From: Holophagales bacterium UBA5704
GTDB lineage: Bacteria > Acidobacteriota > Thermoanaerobaculia > Multivoradales > UBA5704
NCBI GenBank assembly: GCA_002420005.1
Contig: DIHE01000005.1
Span: 1-64,000, forward strand
Direction: 5' to 3'
DNA: 64,000 bases
The notes under the pieces were generated by a model, which saw only the letters and a list, made by a program, of their open reading frames with translations, searched no databases and was not told the origin of the DNA. The position numbers were made by a program, and so were the translations under genes. Within the stretch, counting starts at the first letter, position 1. Every line of letters starts with the position of its first letter. Positions 16,383-24,792 of the stretch are shown one piece after another.

Positions 16383-17579
16383 ATGAGGACCAGAGCGTTC
16401 CACGTCGTCTTCGGAGTCCTGCTGCTGATGAGCGGCGCCTGTGGCAAGGGGGGCGAGCATGCGCCCGAAACCGCTCCGGCGTCGCAGGGAGGCCCCCTGC
16501 AACAGATCGGACCCGGCGAGGGGGAGGTCTCGATCGTGGCCTGGGCGGGTTACATCGAGCGCGGCGAGACGGACAAGAGCTACGACTGGGTCACCGGCTT
16601 CGAAAAGGAGACCGGCTGCAAGGTCAACGTCAAGACGGCCGCCACGTCCGACGAGATGGTGGCCTTGATGAACGAAGGGGGCTTCGATCTCGTCACGGCC
16701 TCGGGCGACGCCTCGAACCGCCTCATCTCCGGCGGCAAGGTGCAGGAGGTCAACCTCGGCCTCATCCCGAGCTGGAGCACGGTGGACGACCGGCTGAAGG
16801 ACGCTCCCTGGCACACCGTGGACGGCAAGCACTACGGCGTCCCCTATCAGTGGGGACCGAACGTTCTGCTCTACAACCGCAAGGTCTTTCCGCAGCCCCC
16901 CACCTCCTGGGGCGTGGTGTTCACCGAGCAGACGCTGCCGGACGGCAAGTCGAACAAGGGCAGGGTGCAGGCCTATGACGGCCCGATCTATGTGGCGGAT
17001 GCGGCGCTCTACCTGAAGCACCACCGGCCCGAGCTGGGGATCAAGGACCCCTATGCCCTGAACCGCGACCAGCTCAACGCCGCGCTCGACCTCCTGCGCC
17101 AGCAGCGCAAGCTGGTCGGCCGCTACTGGCACGACGCCATGGTGCAGATCGACGACTTCAAGAACGAGGGCGTGGTGGCCTCCAGCTCGTGGCCGTTCCA
17201 GGTCAATCAGCTCCAGGCCGCCAACGCACCGGCGGCGAGCGTGATCCCGGAGGAAGGGGTGACCGGCTGGGCCGATACGACCATGCTGCACGCCGACGCG
17301 CCGCACCCCAACTGCGCCTACAAGTGGCTGGAGCATTCGCTCAGCCCGAAGCTCCAGGGAGATCTCGCCGCCTGGTTCGGCTCGGTGCCGGCGGTGCCTG
17401 CCGCCTGCGAGGGCAACGCCCTGCTCGGTGCAAAAGGGTGTGAGACCAACGGCTTCAACGACTTCGACAAGATCGCCTTCTGGAAGACGCCGACCGCCGA
17501 CTGCGGCGACGGCCGCAAGGACTGCGTCCCCTACCACGAGTGGGTGACGAACTACATCGCGGTGATCGGCGGCCGGTGA
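16383..17579 (+). CDS. potD: Polyamine ABC transporter substrate-binding lipoprotein
   Basis: A 398-aa PotD/PotF-like protein. Residues 1-20 form a lipoprotein signal ending at the lipobox LMSGAC with Cys20 as the anchor. VSIVAWAGYIERGE opens the type-II periplasmic-binding fold as in spermidine/putrescine binders, and KHYGVPYQWGPNVLLYN is the conserved lobe-crossing segment. A GGGAGGGAACC ribosome site precedes ATG 16383. Its stop overlaps the start of the ATPase gene, so it belongs to a potDABC-order operon. At nearly 400 residues it is longer than E. coli PotD (348), with the extra length in the C-terminal half. Polyamine specificity is inferred from family and neighbours. Confidence 0.88.
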   Translation: MRTRAFHVVFGVLLLMSGACGKGGEHAPETAPASQGGPLQQIGPGEGEVSIVAWAGYIERGETDKSYDWVTGFEKETGCKVNVKTAATSDEMVALMNEGGFDLVTASGDASNRLISGGKVQEVNLGLIPSWSTVDDRLKDAPWHTVDGKHYGVPYQWGPNVLLYNRKVFPQPPTSWGVVFTEQTLPDGKSNKGRVQAYDGPIYVADAALYLKHHRPELGIKDPYALNRDQLNAALDLLRQQRKLVGRYWHDAMVQIDDFKNEGVVASSSWPFQVNQLQAANAPAASVIPEEGVTGWADTTMLHADAPHPNCAYKWLEHSLSPKLQGDLAAWFGSVPAVPAACEGNALLGAKGCETNGFNDFDKIAFWKTPTADCGDGRKDCVPYHEWVTNYIAVIGGR

Positions 17580-18652
17580 GTCTTCTGGCGACCCGTCCGG
17601 CGACCCGTCCGGCGACCCGTCCGGCTGTCCGCTTCGCGGGGGTCAGCCGCCGCTTCGGCGAGGTGGCCGCGGTCGATGGTGTCGACCTGGAGATCGCAGG
17701 CGGGGAGTTCTTCACCCTGCTCGGCCCTTCGGGGTCGGGGAAGACGACCTGCCTGCGTCTGATGGCCGGGTTCGACCGGCCGACCGCCGGCACCATCTGG
17801 CTGCACGGTGAGGACGTCTCCGGCGAGCCGCCGTGGCGGCGCGACGTCAACACGGTCTTCCAGGACTACGCCCTGTTTCCCCACATGACCGTGGCCGAGA
17901 ACGTCGGCTACGGGCTGATGGTGAAGAAGGTCGAGACGTCCGAGCGGGCGCGCCGGGTGGAGGAGATGCTGGAGCTGGTGCGCCTGCCCGGCCTGGGGCG
18001 CCGCAAGCCGGCCCAGCTCTCCGGCGGCCAGCGGCAGCGGGTGGCCCTCGCCCGCGCCCTGGTCAACCGCCCGCGCCTCCTCCTGCTCGACGAGCCTCTG
18101 GGCGCCCTCGACCTTCAGCTCCGTCAGCAGATGCAGGTCGAGCTGAAGGCGTTGCAGCAGCAGGTGGGGATCACCTTCGTCTACGTCACCCACGACCAGG
18201 AGGAGGCGCTCGCGATGAGCGACCGCCTGGCCGTGTTCCACCGCGGGCGGATCGAGCAGGTCGGGGCGCCGGCCGAGGTCTACGAGACCCCGGCGACCGA
18301 ATTCGTGGCCGGTTTCGTCGGCGTGTCGAACCTGGTGGCGGGCACGCTCGCCCGCGCCTTGACCGGCACGCCGCAGACCTTCTCGCTCCGCCCGGAAAAG
18401 ATCCGGCTCGCTCCGCCGGAAACGCCGGTCCCTGCCGGCTCCTGCGCGGCGGACGGCACCCTCCGCGACGTCGTCTATCTGGGGATGCGCACCCGCTATG
18501 GCGTGGCGCTCGATGCCGGGGGTGTGCTGACGGTGGAGGTCCAGAACCTGGAGACCACCTCCATGGAGGCCCTGGCCCGCCGCGGCTCCCGGGTGCGGCT
18601 GCTCTGGAGCCGCGAGCAGATGCACCGGCTGGGGCCGGAGGGGGATGCATGA
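17576..18652 (+). CDS. potA: Polyamine ABC transporter ATP-binding protein
   Basis: A 358-aa ATPase from GTG 17576, which overlaps the preceding TGA as GTGA; the earlier in-frame ATG 17540 would overlap potD further. Walker A is GPSGSGKTT (about 50-58), the signature LSGGQRQR begins near 148, Walker B is LLLLDEP (about 167-173), and THDQEEAL carries the switch histidine. The C-terminal part (about 240-358) is a TOBE-type regulatory domain. It powers import through the two permeases that follow. The N-terminus contains three tandem ATRP repeats that are not part of the conserved fold. Confidence 0.92.
   Translation: MSLLATRPATRPATRPAVRFAGVSRRFGEVAAVDGVDLEIAGGEFFTLLGPSGSGKTTCLRLMAGFDRPTAGTIWLHGEDVSGEPPWRRDVNTVFQDYALFPHMTVAENVGYGLMVKKVETSERARRVEEMLELVRLPGLGRRKPAQLSGGQRQRVALARALVNRPRLLLLDEPLGALDLQLRQQMQVELKALQQQVGITFVYVTHDQEEALAMSDRLAVFHRGRIEQVGAPAEVYETPATEFVAGFVGVSNLVAGTLARALTGTPQTFSLRPEKIRLAPPETPVPAGSCAADGTLRDVVYLGMRTRYGVALDAGGVLTVEVQNLETTSMEALARRGSRVRLLWSREQMHRLGPEGDA
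17587..17622 (+). repeat. Three perfect 12-bp direct repeats at the potA N-terminus
   Basis: GGCGACCCGTCC is repeated three times without mismatch, encoding ATRP-ATRP-ATRP inside the start of potA. Replication slippage is the likely origin; the number of copies could vary between strains without breaking the frame. Confidence 0.9.
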
Positions 18653-19560
18653 GCCGTCTCCAGGCGCTCTCCACCTTCCTCTACCGCCGGCCCCGCCTCG
18701 CCCTGGCGCTCCTCCTCGGGCCGCCGCTCCTCTGGCTCGGCGTGGTCTACCTGGGATCGCTCGGGGCACTTCTGCTCCAGTCGTTCTTCCAGCTCGACCA
18801 CTACACCGGCCAGGTGGTGCGGGAGCCGACGCTCGCCACCTGGCGCGCCTTGGCCTCGCGGGCGAACCTGGACATCGTGCTGCGCACCGCCGGGATGGCC
18901 ACGGCCGTCACCCTGGCCGCCGCGGTGCTCGCCTTTCCGCTCGCCTTTTACATGGCCTTCCGCGCTTCGCGGCGGGTCAAGGCCCTGCTCTACCTGGCCG
19001 TGATGCTCCCTCTCTGGTCGAGCTACCTGGTGCGGGTCTATGCCTGGAAGCTGATCCTCGCCAAAGAGGGAATCCTCACCTGGTTCCTGGCGCGGCTCCA
19101 CCTCTCCGGCGCTGTGGACGGCGTCCTCGCCCTGCCGTGGATCGGCGGGCCGTCCCTCTCCCTCTCTCCCGTGGGGATGTTCCTGGCCTTTCTCTACGTC
19201 TGGCTTCCCTACATGGTGCTCCCCGTCGAAGCGGCGCTGGAGCGGGTGCCGCGGTCGCTCCTGGAGGCGTCGGAAGACCTCGGCGCGCAGGCGGGGACGA
19301 CATTCCGGCGGGTGATCCTGCCGCTCGCCGTTCCCGGCGTGGTGGCGGGCTCGCTCTTCACCTTCTCCCTGACCCTCGGCGACTTCATCGTCCCCTCGGT
19401 GCTCGGCAACTCCAGCTACTTCATCGGCCAGGCCGTGCTGGCGCACCAGGGGACCTCGGGCAACCTCCCTCTCGCCGCCGCCTTCACCATGGTGCCGATG
19501 GCGGTGATGGCGGTCTACCTGCTCCTCGCCCGGCGGGCCGGAGCCCTCGATGCGCTCTGA
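18649..19560 (+). CDS. potB: Polyamine ABC transporter permease (PotB type)
   Basis: A 303-aa inner-membrane protein with about six hydrophobic segments and the EAA-type loop EASEDLGAQAGTTFRRVILPLAVPG, which docks to the ATPase. ATG 18649 overlaps the potA stop as ATGA. The conserved LPLWSSYLVRVYAWKLIL segment is characteristic of PotB/PotH permeases. It forms the membrane channel with the following PotC. Confidence 0.92.
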   Translation: MSRLQALSTFLYRRPRLALALLLGPPLLWLGVVYLGSLGALLLQSFFQLDHYTGQVVREPTLATWRALASRANLDIVLRTAGMATAVTLAAAVLAFPLAFYMAFRASRRVKALLYLAVMLPLWSSYLVRVYAWKLILAKEGILTWFLARLHLSGAVDGVLALPWIGGPSLSLSPVGMFLAFLYVWLPYMVLPVEAALERVPRSLLEASEDLGAQAGTTFRRVILPLAVPGVVAGSLFTFSLTLGDFIVPSVLGNSSYFIGQAVLAHQGTSGNLPLAAAFTMVPMAVMAVYLLLARRAGALDAL

Positions 19561-20335
19561 GCCACGCTCCGGCCTCGGCCTGTCCCTGGCCACGCTCGGC
19601 GTGCTCCTCTTCCTCCATCTGCCGCTGGCGGTGATCGCGCTCTATGCCTTCACCACCGAGGAGTCGAGCTTCACCTTCCCGCCGCCGGGGCTCACCCTGC
19701 GCTGGTTCGGCGCGGCGTGGCAGCGGGACGATCTCTGGCGGGCGCTGATCCTGTCGCTCGAAGTGGCGGCGGCGGCCACCGGCGCCGCGCTCGTCCTGGG
19801 CACGCTCGCGGCGGCGGCGGTCTGGCGCAGCCGGTTCTTCGGCCGCGAGGCGGTGTCGTTTCTCCTCCTCCTCCCCATCGCGCTCCCCGGGATCGTCACC
19901 GGCATCGCCCTGCGCTCGGCCCTCGGCCTCGGCGAGATCCCGTTCAGCTTCTGGACCATCGTCGTGGGCCATGCCACGTTCTGCGTGGTGGTGGTCTACA
20001 ACAACGTCCTGGCGCGGTTCCGGCGCACCGGCACGTCGCTCCTCGAAGCCTCCATGGACCTGGGAGCGGACTCCTTCCAGACCTTCCGCTGGGTGGTCCT
20101 GCCGAACGTGGCCACCGCCCTCCTCGCCGGCGGCATGCTCGCCTTCGCGCTCTCCTTCGACGAGATCATCGTCACCACCTTCACCGCCGGCCAGCAGGAG
20201 ACCCTCCCCATCTGGATCTTCAGCCAGCTCGCCCGGCCCCGGGCCCGCCCGGTCACCAACGTGGCGGCGCTCCTCGTCGTCGTGGTGACGGCGGTCCCGA
20301 TCCTCCTCGCCCACCGCTGGACCCGGGAGGATTGA
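19550..20335 (+). CDS. potC: Polyamine ABC transporter permease (PotC type)
   Basis: A 261-aa permease starting inside the last codons of potB (11-bp overlap). The features are six predicted membrane helices, the loop EASMDLGADSFQTFRWVVLP, and AFALSFDEIIVTTFTAG, the PotC/PotI signature. It is the last gene of the transporter operon and is convergent with the aldehyde dehydrogenase gene only 28 bp away. Confidence 0.92.
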   Translation: MRSEPRSGLGLSLATLGVLLFLHLPLAVIALYAFTTEESSFTFPPPGLTLRWFGAAWQRDDLWRALILSLEVAAAATGAALVLGTLAAAAVWRSRFFGREAVSFLLLLPIALPGIVTGIALRSALGLGEIPFSFWTIVVGHATFCVVVVYNNVLARFRRTGTSLLEASMDLGADSFQTFRWVVLPNVATALLAGGMLAFALSFDEIIVTTFTAGQQETLPIWIFSQLARPRARPVTNVAALLVVVVTAVPILLAHRWTRED

Positions 20336-20363
20336 GGCCGGCTGCGCCGGGAATTCCCACCCC

Positions 20364-21827
20364 TCAATACCAGCCGATCGGCGCCTCGCTCAGGTTGATG
20401 TGCACCTGCTTGACCTCGAGGAACTCCTCGATGCCGTGGAGGCTCATCTCCCGGCCATGGCCGCTCTGCTTGTAGCCACCCCAAGGCGCTTCGACGTAGC
20501 AGGGCTGCATGGTGTTGACCCAGACGATGCCGGCGCGCAGCCCCTTCACCAGGCGCAGGCACTTGTAGATGTCGCGCGACCAGACCGCCGCGGCGAGACC
20601 GTAGGGGGTGTCGTTGGCGATGGCGAGGGCCTCCTCCTCGTCCTTGAAGGGGATGCAGGTGACCACCGGGCCGAAGATCTCCTCGCGGGCGATACGGGCC
20701 TGGTTGTCGCTCTCGAAGATGGTGGGCTGGATGAAATAGCCCTTCTCGAAGCCGGGCACGCGGGCCGCGCCGCCGCCGGCCACCAGCTTCGCCTCCTTCT
20801 TGCCGGTCTCCAGAAAGCCCAGCACGCGCTCGAAGTGCTCGGCGCTCACCACCGGGCCCATCTTGGTGTCGCGGGCCATGGGATCGCCCAGGGTGATGCG
20901 TTGCGTTTTCTCCCGCATCAGGTCGAGGAACGGGCCGTAGACGTCCTGCTGGATGAGCACGCGGGAGCCGGCCGAGCAGACTTCCCCCTGGTTGATGAAG
21001 ACGCCGAAGAGAGCGCCGTCGGTGGCCGCGTCGAGGTCGGCGTCGGCAAAGAAGATGTTGGGGGATTTGCCGCCCAGCTCCAGCGAAACCTTTTTGAGGT
21101 TGGAAGCGGCGACGCCGCGCAGCACCTCGCGGCCGGTCTCCGTACCGCCGGTGAACGCGATCTTGTCCACTCCCATCGATTCGACGAGCGCCCGGCCGGC
21201 CACCGGGCCGTCGCCGGTGACGACGTTGAAGACACCGGGCGGCAGCTCGGGGATCTCCTCCTGCAGCAGCCGGGCGAAAGCGAGGGTGGTGAGCGGTGTC
21301 TGCTCGGCGGGCTTGGCCACCACGGTACAGCCGGCGGCCAAGGCCGGGCCGAGCTTCCAGGCGAGAAGCATCAGCGGGTAGTTCCAGGGGACGATGAGCC
21401 CCGCCACGCCGACCGGCTCCTTGAGGGTGAAGTTGAGCGCGTTGTCCGGCACCGGGAGGGTGGAGCCTTGCACCTTGGTGGCGAGGCCGCCGAAGTATTC
21501 GAGGCAGGTCACGGTGTCGGCGATGTCCACCTCGCTCTCCACCAGGGGCTTGCCGGTGTTGCGGGTCTCGAGCTCGGCCAGCTCGGCGGCATGGCGCCCG
21601 ACCACCGCGGCCATGCGGAAGAGGAGCCGGCCCCGCTCCAGCGCGGTCGAGCGGCGCCACGGGCCGTGGTCGAACGCCTCCCGCGCCGCCGCCACGGCCC
21701 GCTCCACATCCTCCCGGCTCGATTCGGCGACCACCGCGATCGGCGCGCCGGTCGCCGGATCGATCACCTCGCGTGCGCCCGCTCCCGCCACCCACTCGTT
21801 CTGAATGTAGTTCTCGTGGCTCTTCAT
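20364..21827 (-). CDS. Aldehyde dehydrogenase (aminobutyraldehyde/betaine-aldehyde type)
   Basis: A 487-aa NAD(P)-dependent aldehyde dehydrogenase. Catalytic Glu250 lies in LELGGKSPN and catalytic Cys284 in NQGEVCSAGSR, with normal spacing; FTGGTETGREV forms the nucleotide-binding turn. The sequence resembles betaine-aldehyde and 4-aminobutyraldehyde dehydrogenases (PuuC/PatD) more than succinate-semialdehyde dehydrogenase. Next to GabT and a polyamine importer, oxidation of 4-aminobutyraldehyde to GABA is the likely reaction, though this is inferred from context. GAGGAGGGG precedes ATG 21827. It is transcribed toward the transporter operon. Confidence 0.88.
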   Translation of the reverse strand: MKSHENYIQNEWVAGAGAREVIDPATGAPIAVVAESSREDVERAVAAAREAFDHGPWRRSTALERGRLLFRMAAVVGRHAAELAELETRNTGKPLVESEVDIADTVTCLEYFGGLATKVQGSTLPVPDNALNFTLKEPVGVAGLIVPWNYPLMLLAWKLGPALAAGCTVVAKPAEQTPLTTLAFARLLQEEIPELPPGVFNVVTGDGPVAGRALVESMGVDKIAFTGGTETGREVLRGVAASNLKKVSLELGGKSPNIFFADADLDAATDGALFGVFINQGEVCSAGSRVLIQQDVYGPFLDLMREKTQRITLGDPMARDTKMGPVVSAEHFERVLGFLETGKKEAKLVAGGGAARVPGFEKGYFIQPTIFESDNQARIAREEIFGPVVTCIPFKDEEEALAIANDTPYGLAAAVWSRDIYKCLRLVKGLRAGIVWVNTMQPCYVEAPWGGYKQSGHGREMSLHGIEEFLEVKQVHINLSEAPIGWY

Positions 21828-21873
21828 GACCCCTCCTCTTCTCGCTGGCTGGAGTTTCCGCGGAATGGCGAGC

Positions 21874-22275
21874 CTATTCGATCTCGAAGGTCAGCCGGCC
21901 TTCTCGCAGGCCACCGCGCATGCCGTAGTCACCGTCGATCTCGTAGGCGAGCTGCGCATTGCCACCGCCCTTGACGTAGACGGTGATCGAGTCCTCGCTC
22001 TCGTCCACAACCTGGAGATGGCCCTGCCCCGCCGCCAGGACGAACGTCGCCGGCAGGCGGATGTCATCCGCCCCCGTCACCCCGTAGAGGCTGATTTCCA
22101 CCGTCTCCCCGGCGGACACCGGAATGTGCACGCCCGGCTCCACGTCGTAGGTGTCTTCGCGGCCCGACTCTTCGGAATAGACGTAGCAATACAAGCTCTG
22201 GATCTGGACCGCCTGAGCCGACGGAAGGACGGCGAACAACACCAGAACGGCGATCCACAAAGACGTGCGCAACAT
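21874..22275 (-). CDS. Small secreted protein of unknown function
   Basis: A 133-aa protein whose first about 22 residues are a signal peptide (MLRTSLWIAVLVLFAVLPSA). ATG 22275 was chosen because GAGGAGGAG lies just upstream. The mature part is rich in beta-type sequence with GETVEISLYGV and DSITVYVKGGGNAQLAYEI, and has no known motif that I recognise. A decayed fragment of a second copy lies at 13913-14075. It follows the aldehyde dehydrogenase divergently in function but on the same strand, and no link between them is evident. Confidence 0.7.
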   Translation of the reverse strand: MLRTSLWIAVLVLFAVLPSAQAVQIQSLYCYVYSEESGREDTYDVEPGVHIPVSAGETVEISLYGVTGADDIRLPATFVLAAGQGHLQVVDESEDSITVYVKGGGNAQLAYEIDGDYGMRGGLREGRLTFEIE

Positions 22276-22368
22276 GGGACACTCCTCCTCGGGAGCTCCA
22301 GGGAGGATCATCCTCCCGGGCCGCCAACCTGCTACGATCGTCAGATATTGTAGATGAGCTTCCCTGCC

Positions 22369-22821
22369 TCACCGCCGCTTGCGGGTGAGCACACGGTCCA
22401 GCGCGGCGGCGAAGGCCTGCCTGTCTTTCGGCGTGTAGGGGCGAGGCCCGCCGGTCTCGACGCCGGCACCCCGCAGGCTGTCCATGAAGTCGCGGACGGC
22501 GAGCCTCTCTCCCACGTTGTCCTCGGTGTATTCCTGACCCCGCGGGTCGATCACCGTGACGCCCTTCTCCACCAGGCGGGCGGCCAGGGGAATGTCGGCG
22601 GTCACGGCGACGTCCCCGGGGGAGGCATGCTCCGCGATGTGCCGATCCGCGACATCGGGTCCTCCTTGGACCTGCACGGTGGTGACGAACGGATGGTCGA
22701 GCGGCGCCAGGAGGCGCGAGTTGGCCACCAGGGCCGTCTCCAGCTTCAACCGCCGGGCGGCCCGGTAGACGATCTCCTTGACGTCGCGCGGCGCGGCGTC
22801 GGCATCGATCCAGAGCTTCAC
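22369..22821 (-). CDS. yaiI: YaiI/YqxD family (UPF0178) protein
   Basis: A 150-aa protein beginning KLWIDADAAPRDVKEIVYRAA and containing VTADIPLAARLVEKGVTVIDPRG, the two hallmark segments of UPF0178. These are PIN-like-fold proteins of about 150 aa, widely conserved, with no established biochemical role. The start is GTG 22821. A TAAAAT hexamer lies about 29 nt upstream. Confidence 0.9.
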   Translation of the reverse strand: MKLWIDADAAPRDVKEIVYRAARRLKLETALVANSRLLAPLDHPFVTTVQVQGGPDVADRHIAEHASPGDVAVTADIPLAARLVEKGVTVIDPRGQEYTEDNVGERLAVRDFMDSLRGAGVETGGPRPYTPKDRQAFAAALDRVLTRKRR

Positions 22822-22847
22822 AGGGGGAGTCCGTCCTTCACCATCGA

Positions 22848-23085
22848 CCGATTTTAGGTTCTTTGAGGAGGTTTGAGGCGGCCAGTGAGGACATTGTAGA
22901 ACCGGCGCAGCTAAGCTCCTCTTGTCGCGGGCAGAGGGGTTCCAAAGCTCGCCATCCTTTTTCTTTGATGTTCTTGGTTCGGAGGGAAACGAGCGTGGGC
23001 TTCGGCCAGGGCTTCACCAGAAGCCTCGGCCCGAGACCAGGCGGGAGACGGCCCGGGAAGGTGACTTCCCGGGCCGTCTCCTTTT
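22848..23085 (+). repeat. 238-bp direct repeat, copy A (candidate structured RNA)
   Basis: This stretch matches 24531-24768 in the same orientation with about nine differences in 238 bp. It begins CCGATTTTAG and ends with a terminator hairpin. Differences between copies in the open frame are mostly non-synonymous (for example Ala/Val, Pro/Ala, Gln/Arg), arguing against coding. A C-G to A-T exchange in the hairpin is compensatory. It may be a small RNA or a non-coding mobile or recombinogenic repeat. A promoter is not obvious. Confidence 0.8.
23045..23085 (+). terminator. Terminator hairpin of repeat copy A
   Basis: A 16-bp perfect stem (GAGACGGCCCGGGAAG at 23045-23060 with its complement at 23065-23080) closes a GTGA tetraloop and is followed by CTTTT. 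C23049 pairs with G23076; the other copy has A-T at this position. Confidence 0.88.
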
Positions 23086-23166
23086 GGGGGAGCAACAGCC
23101 CCTGCAAGGCTTGCACCGGTCCCCGGCAGGGTGTAGCGTTGGCGAAACAACATTCAGGAGTGACCC

Positions 23167-24429
23167 ATGGCGACACCGCGTAAGACTCAAGGGGTACCCG
23201 CCGAGACCCGATCGGCTCTGAGCGAGGCGGCGGCACGGCGGGTGCGCCCGGTGCGCGTGCTGATCTCCAGTCGCAACCGTGACCTCATCCCGCGGCGGGG
23301 TGGCGGAGCCGTTCCTCTGGTGGACATCCGCCGGGCGCTTCAGGCCGAGCTGGAAGCCGGGACGCTCTGCGGCCAGCACATCCTCCAGGTGTGGATCAAC
23401 GAAGCCGCCGGGGGCGAAGCGGGCGACGAGAACGTCTGGGACGTCTGTCGCCAGGAGCTCACCGATGCGCACGTGGTGATCGCCATCGTCAACGGCGAAG
23501 CGGGGTGGCAGCGCCAGGCCGGCGGCGTCGGCATCTGCCACGAGGAGATCAAGTACACGCTCGACCAGTTCCCGGCGAAGCTCTATTTGATCCGGATGAG
23601 CTTCGACTCCGATCCCGCCCTCGGGCTCAAGAGCCCGGCTGAGGTCGCCTCAGAGGAGCGCAACCGCGCCTTCTCCGAGTTTCTCGCGGAACGGAAGCGA
23701 TGGCAGGACCCGGCGGTGGACGACGAGTCGCTCCAGGAGGCTGTCAGGCTCGCCGTGGCCAAGGCGGTCTCCGACCTGGCGATCAACGGCAGCCGCGAGG
23801 GACGCAAGGGGCGCTACTACTTCGGGGCACCGCTCGACTGGTCACGCCTGGGGTACCAGGAGCGCAAGACGGCCATCGAGGCGGCCGTGGTGGACCATCT
23901 GCTAGGTCTCGGCGAGCTCGACCGGCTCGAACCAGACCTCGCGCGGCAGATGAAGACAGCGGGGCTCGTCTGGCACTTGGACGGCGCGCGGGTGCTGGTC
24001 TCCATCCACGGCGTGCCGTCGAGCTTCGGCATCGCGGAGGCCCGCGAGCTGGTCGGACGCCCCTTCCTCTTCGATCATGCCTCCCCGGTGGCGGCCGGGG
24101 CCGCGGGCCTCACGGGTCCCCTCCACCTCATCGCCTGCCACAAGTCCTGCACCGAGTCGCAGATCTTCTCCTTTCTGGGGCACCCCGACGTCTACGTCGT
24201 CCAGGCCCCTTTCGGCTTCTTCGCCGCCGACCTGAGCAGCTTCGTCCAGGCCTTCTTCCTGACCGGCTGCCGCGATGCGACCGGCACGGCCATGGCGCTC
24301 GAAAGGGCTTTCGAATGGATCGCCGAGGCGGACGAAAAGGCGGCGATCGTAAGCCGGGCGCGGTCCCGCCAGAGGGTGCTGCTCGCCGTCCGCACGGAGA
24401 TCGACGCGCACGCCGCGGGGTCACCGTAA
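23167..24429 (+). CDS. DUF4062-like protein, possible signalling or defence effector
   Basis: A 420-aa cytoplasmic protein. ATG 23167 follows AGGAG. Residues about 28-150 look like DUF4062, a TIR-related fold: VRVLISSRNRDLI at the first strand, then WDVCRQELTDAHVVIAIVNG and GICHEEIKYTLDQFP. The middle has no recognised motif. The C-terminal third contains LHLIACHKSCTESQ (Cys324, His325), vaguely like the Cys segment of CHAT proteases, but I cannot identify a convincing catalytic histidine. DUF4062 domains often front STAND ATPases and defence proteins; here there is no NTPase. The gene sits alone between two copies of a 238-bp repeat, which suggests a cargo gene. Function is unknown. Confidence 0.65.
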   Translation: MATPRKTQGVPAETRSALSEAAARRVRPVRVLISSRNRDLIPRRGGGAVPLVDIRRALQAELEAGTLCGQHILQVWINEAAGGEAGDENVWDVCRQELTDAHVVIAIVNGEAGWQRQAGGVGICHEEIKYTLDQFPAKLYLIRMSFDSDPALGLKSPAEVASEERNRAFSEFLAERKRWQDPAVDDESLQEAVRLAVAKAVSDLAINGSREGRKGRYYFGAPLDWSRLGYQERKTAIEAAVVDHLLGLGELDRLEPDLARQMKTAGLVWHLDGARVLVSIHGVPSSFGIAEARELVGRPFLFDHASPVAAGAAGLTGPLHLIACHKSCTESQIFSFLGHPDVYVVQAPFGFFAADLSSFVQAFFLTGCRDATGTAMALERAFEWIAEADEKAAIVSRARSRQRVLLAVRTEIDAHAAGSP

Positions 24430-24467
24430 CCAGCCTTCCGCGTGGCAGGTCAGTCTGGGGTCAGTCT

Positions 24468-24500
24468 CCAGCTGAATGAGTGCCCAGCTGAATGAGTGCC
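24468..24500 (+). repeat. Short tandem repeat downstream of the DUF4062-like gene
   Basis: CAGCTGAATGAGTGCC occurs twice in tandem, just after a doubled GTCAGTCT. The stretch 24430-24530 holds nothing else recognisable and leads into repeat copy B. Confidence 0.7.
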
Positions 24501-24530
24501 TGGCACCGTGCGGACGGGTGCCGACATGGT

Positions 24531-24768
24531 CCGATTTTAGATTCTTTGAGGAGGTTTGAGGTGGCCAGTGAGGACATTGTAGAAGCGGCGCAGCTAAGCT
24601 CCTCTTGTCGCGGGCGGAGGGGTTCCAAAGCTCGCCATTCTTTTTCTTTGATGTTCTTGGTCCGGAGGGAAACGAGCGTGGGCTTCGGCCAGGGCTTCAC
24701 CAGAAGCCTCGGCCCGAGACCAGGCGGGAGAAGGCCCGGGAAGGTGACTTCCCGGGCCTTCTCTTTTT
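24531..24768 (+). repeat. 238-bp direct repeat, copy B (candidate structured RNA)
   Basis: This is the second copy of the element at 22848-23085, with the same orientation, length and terminal hairpin. Together the copies bracket the DUF4062-like gene. Inside both, GGCTTC and GAAGCC can pair around a 16-nt loop upstream of the terminator, and a G-rich segment follows TTGTCGCGGGC, so a folded transcript is plausible. Confidence 0.8.
24728..24768 (+). terminator. Terminator hairpin of repeat copy B
   Basis: A 16-bp perfect stem (24728-24743 with 24748-24763) closes a GTGA loop and is followed by TTTTT. A24732 pairs with T24759 where copy A has C-G, so both sides of the stem changed together. 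Confidence 0.9.
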
Positions 24769-24792
24769 CTGCCGACCTCCGCCGCGGCCGAT

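Noticed and set aside
14490..17537. A 1015-codon minus-strand frame across gabT and potD
   Set aside because: It runs antisense to two confidently identified genes, has no start signal and no recognisable motif.
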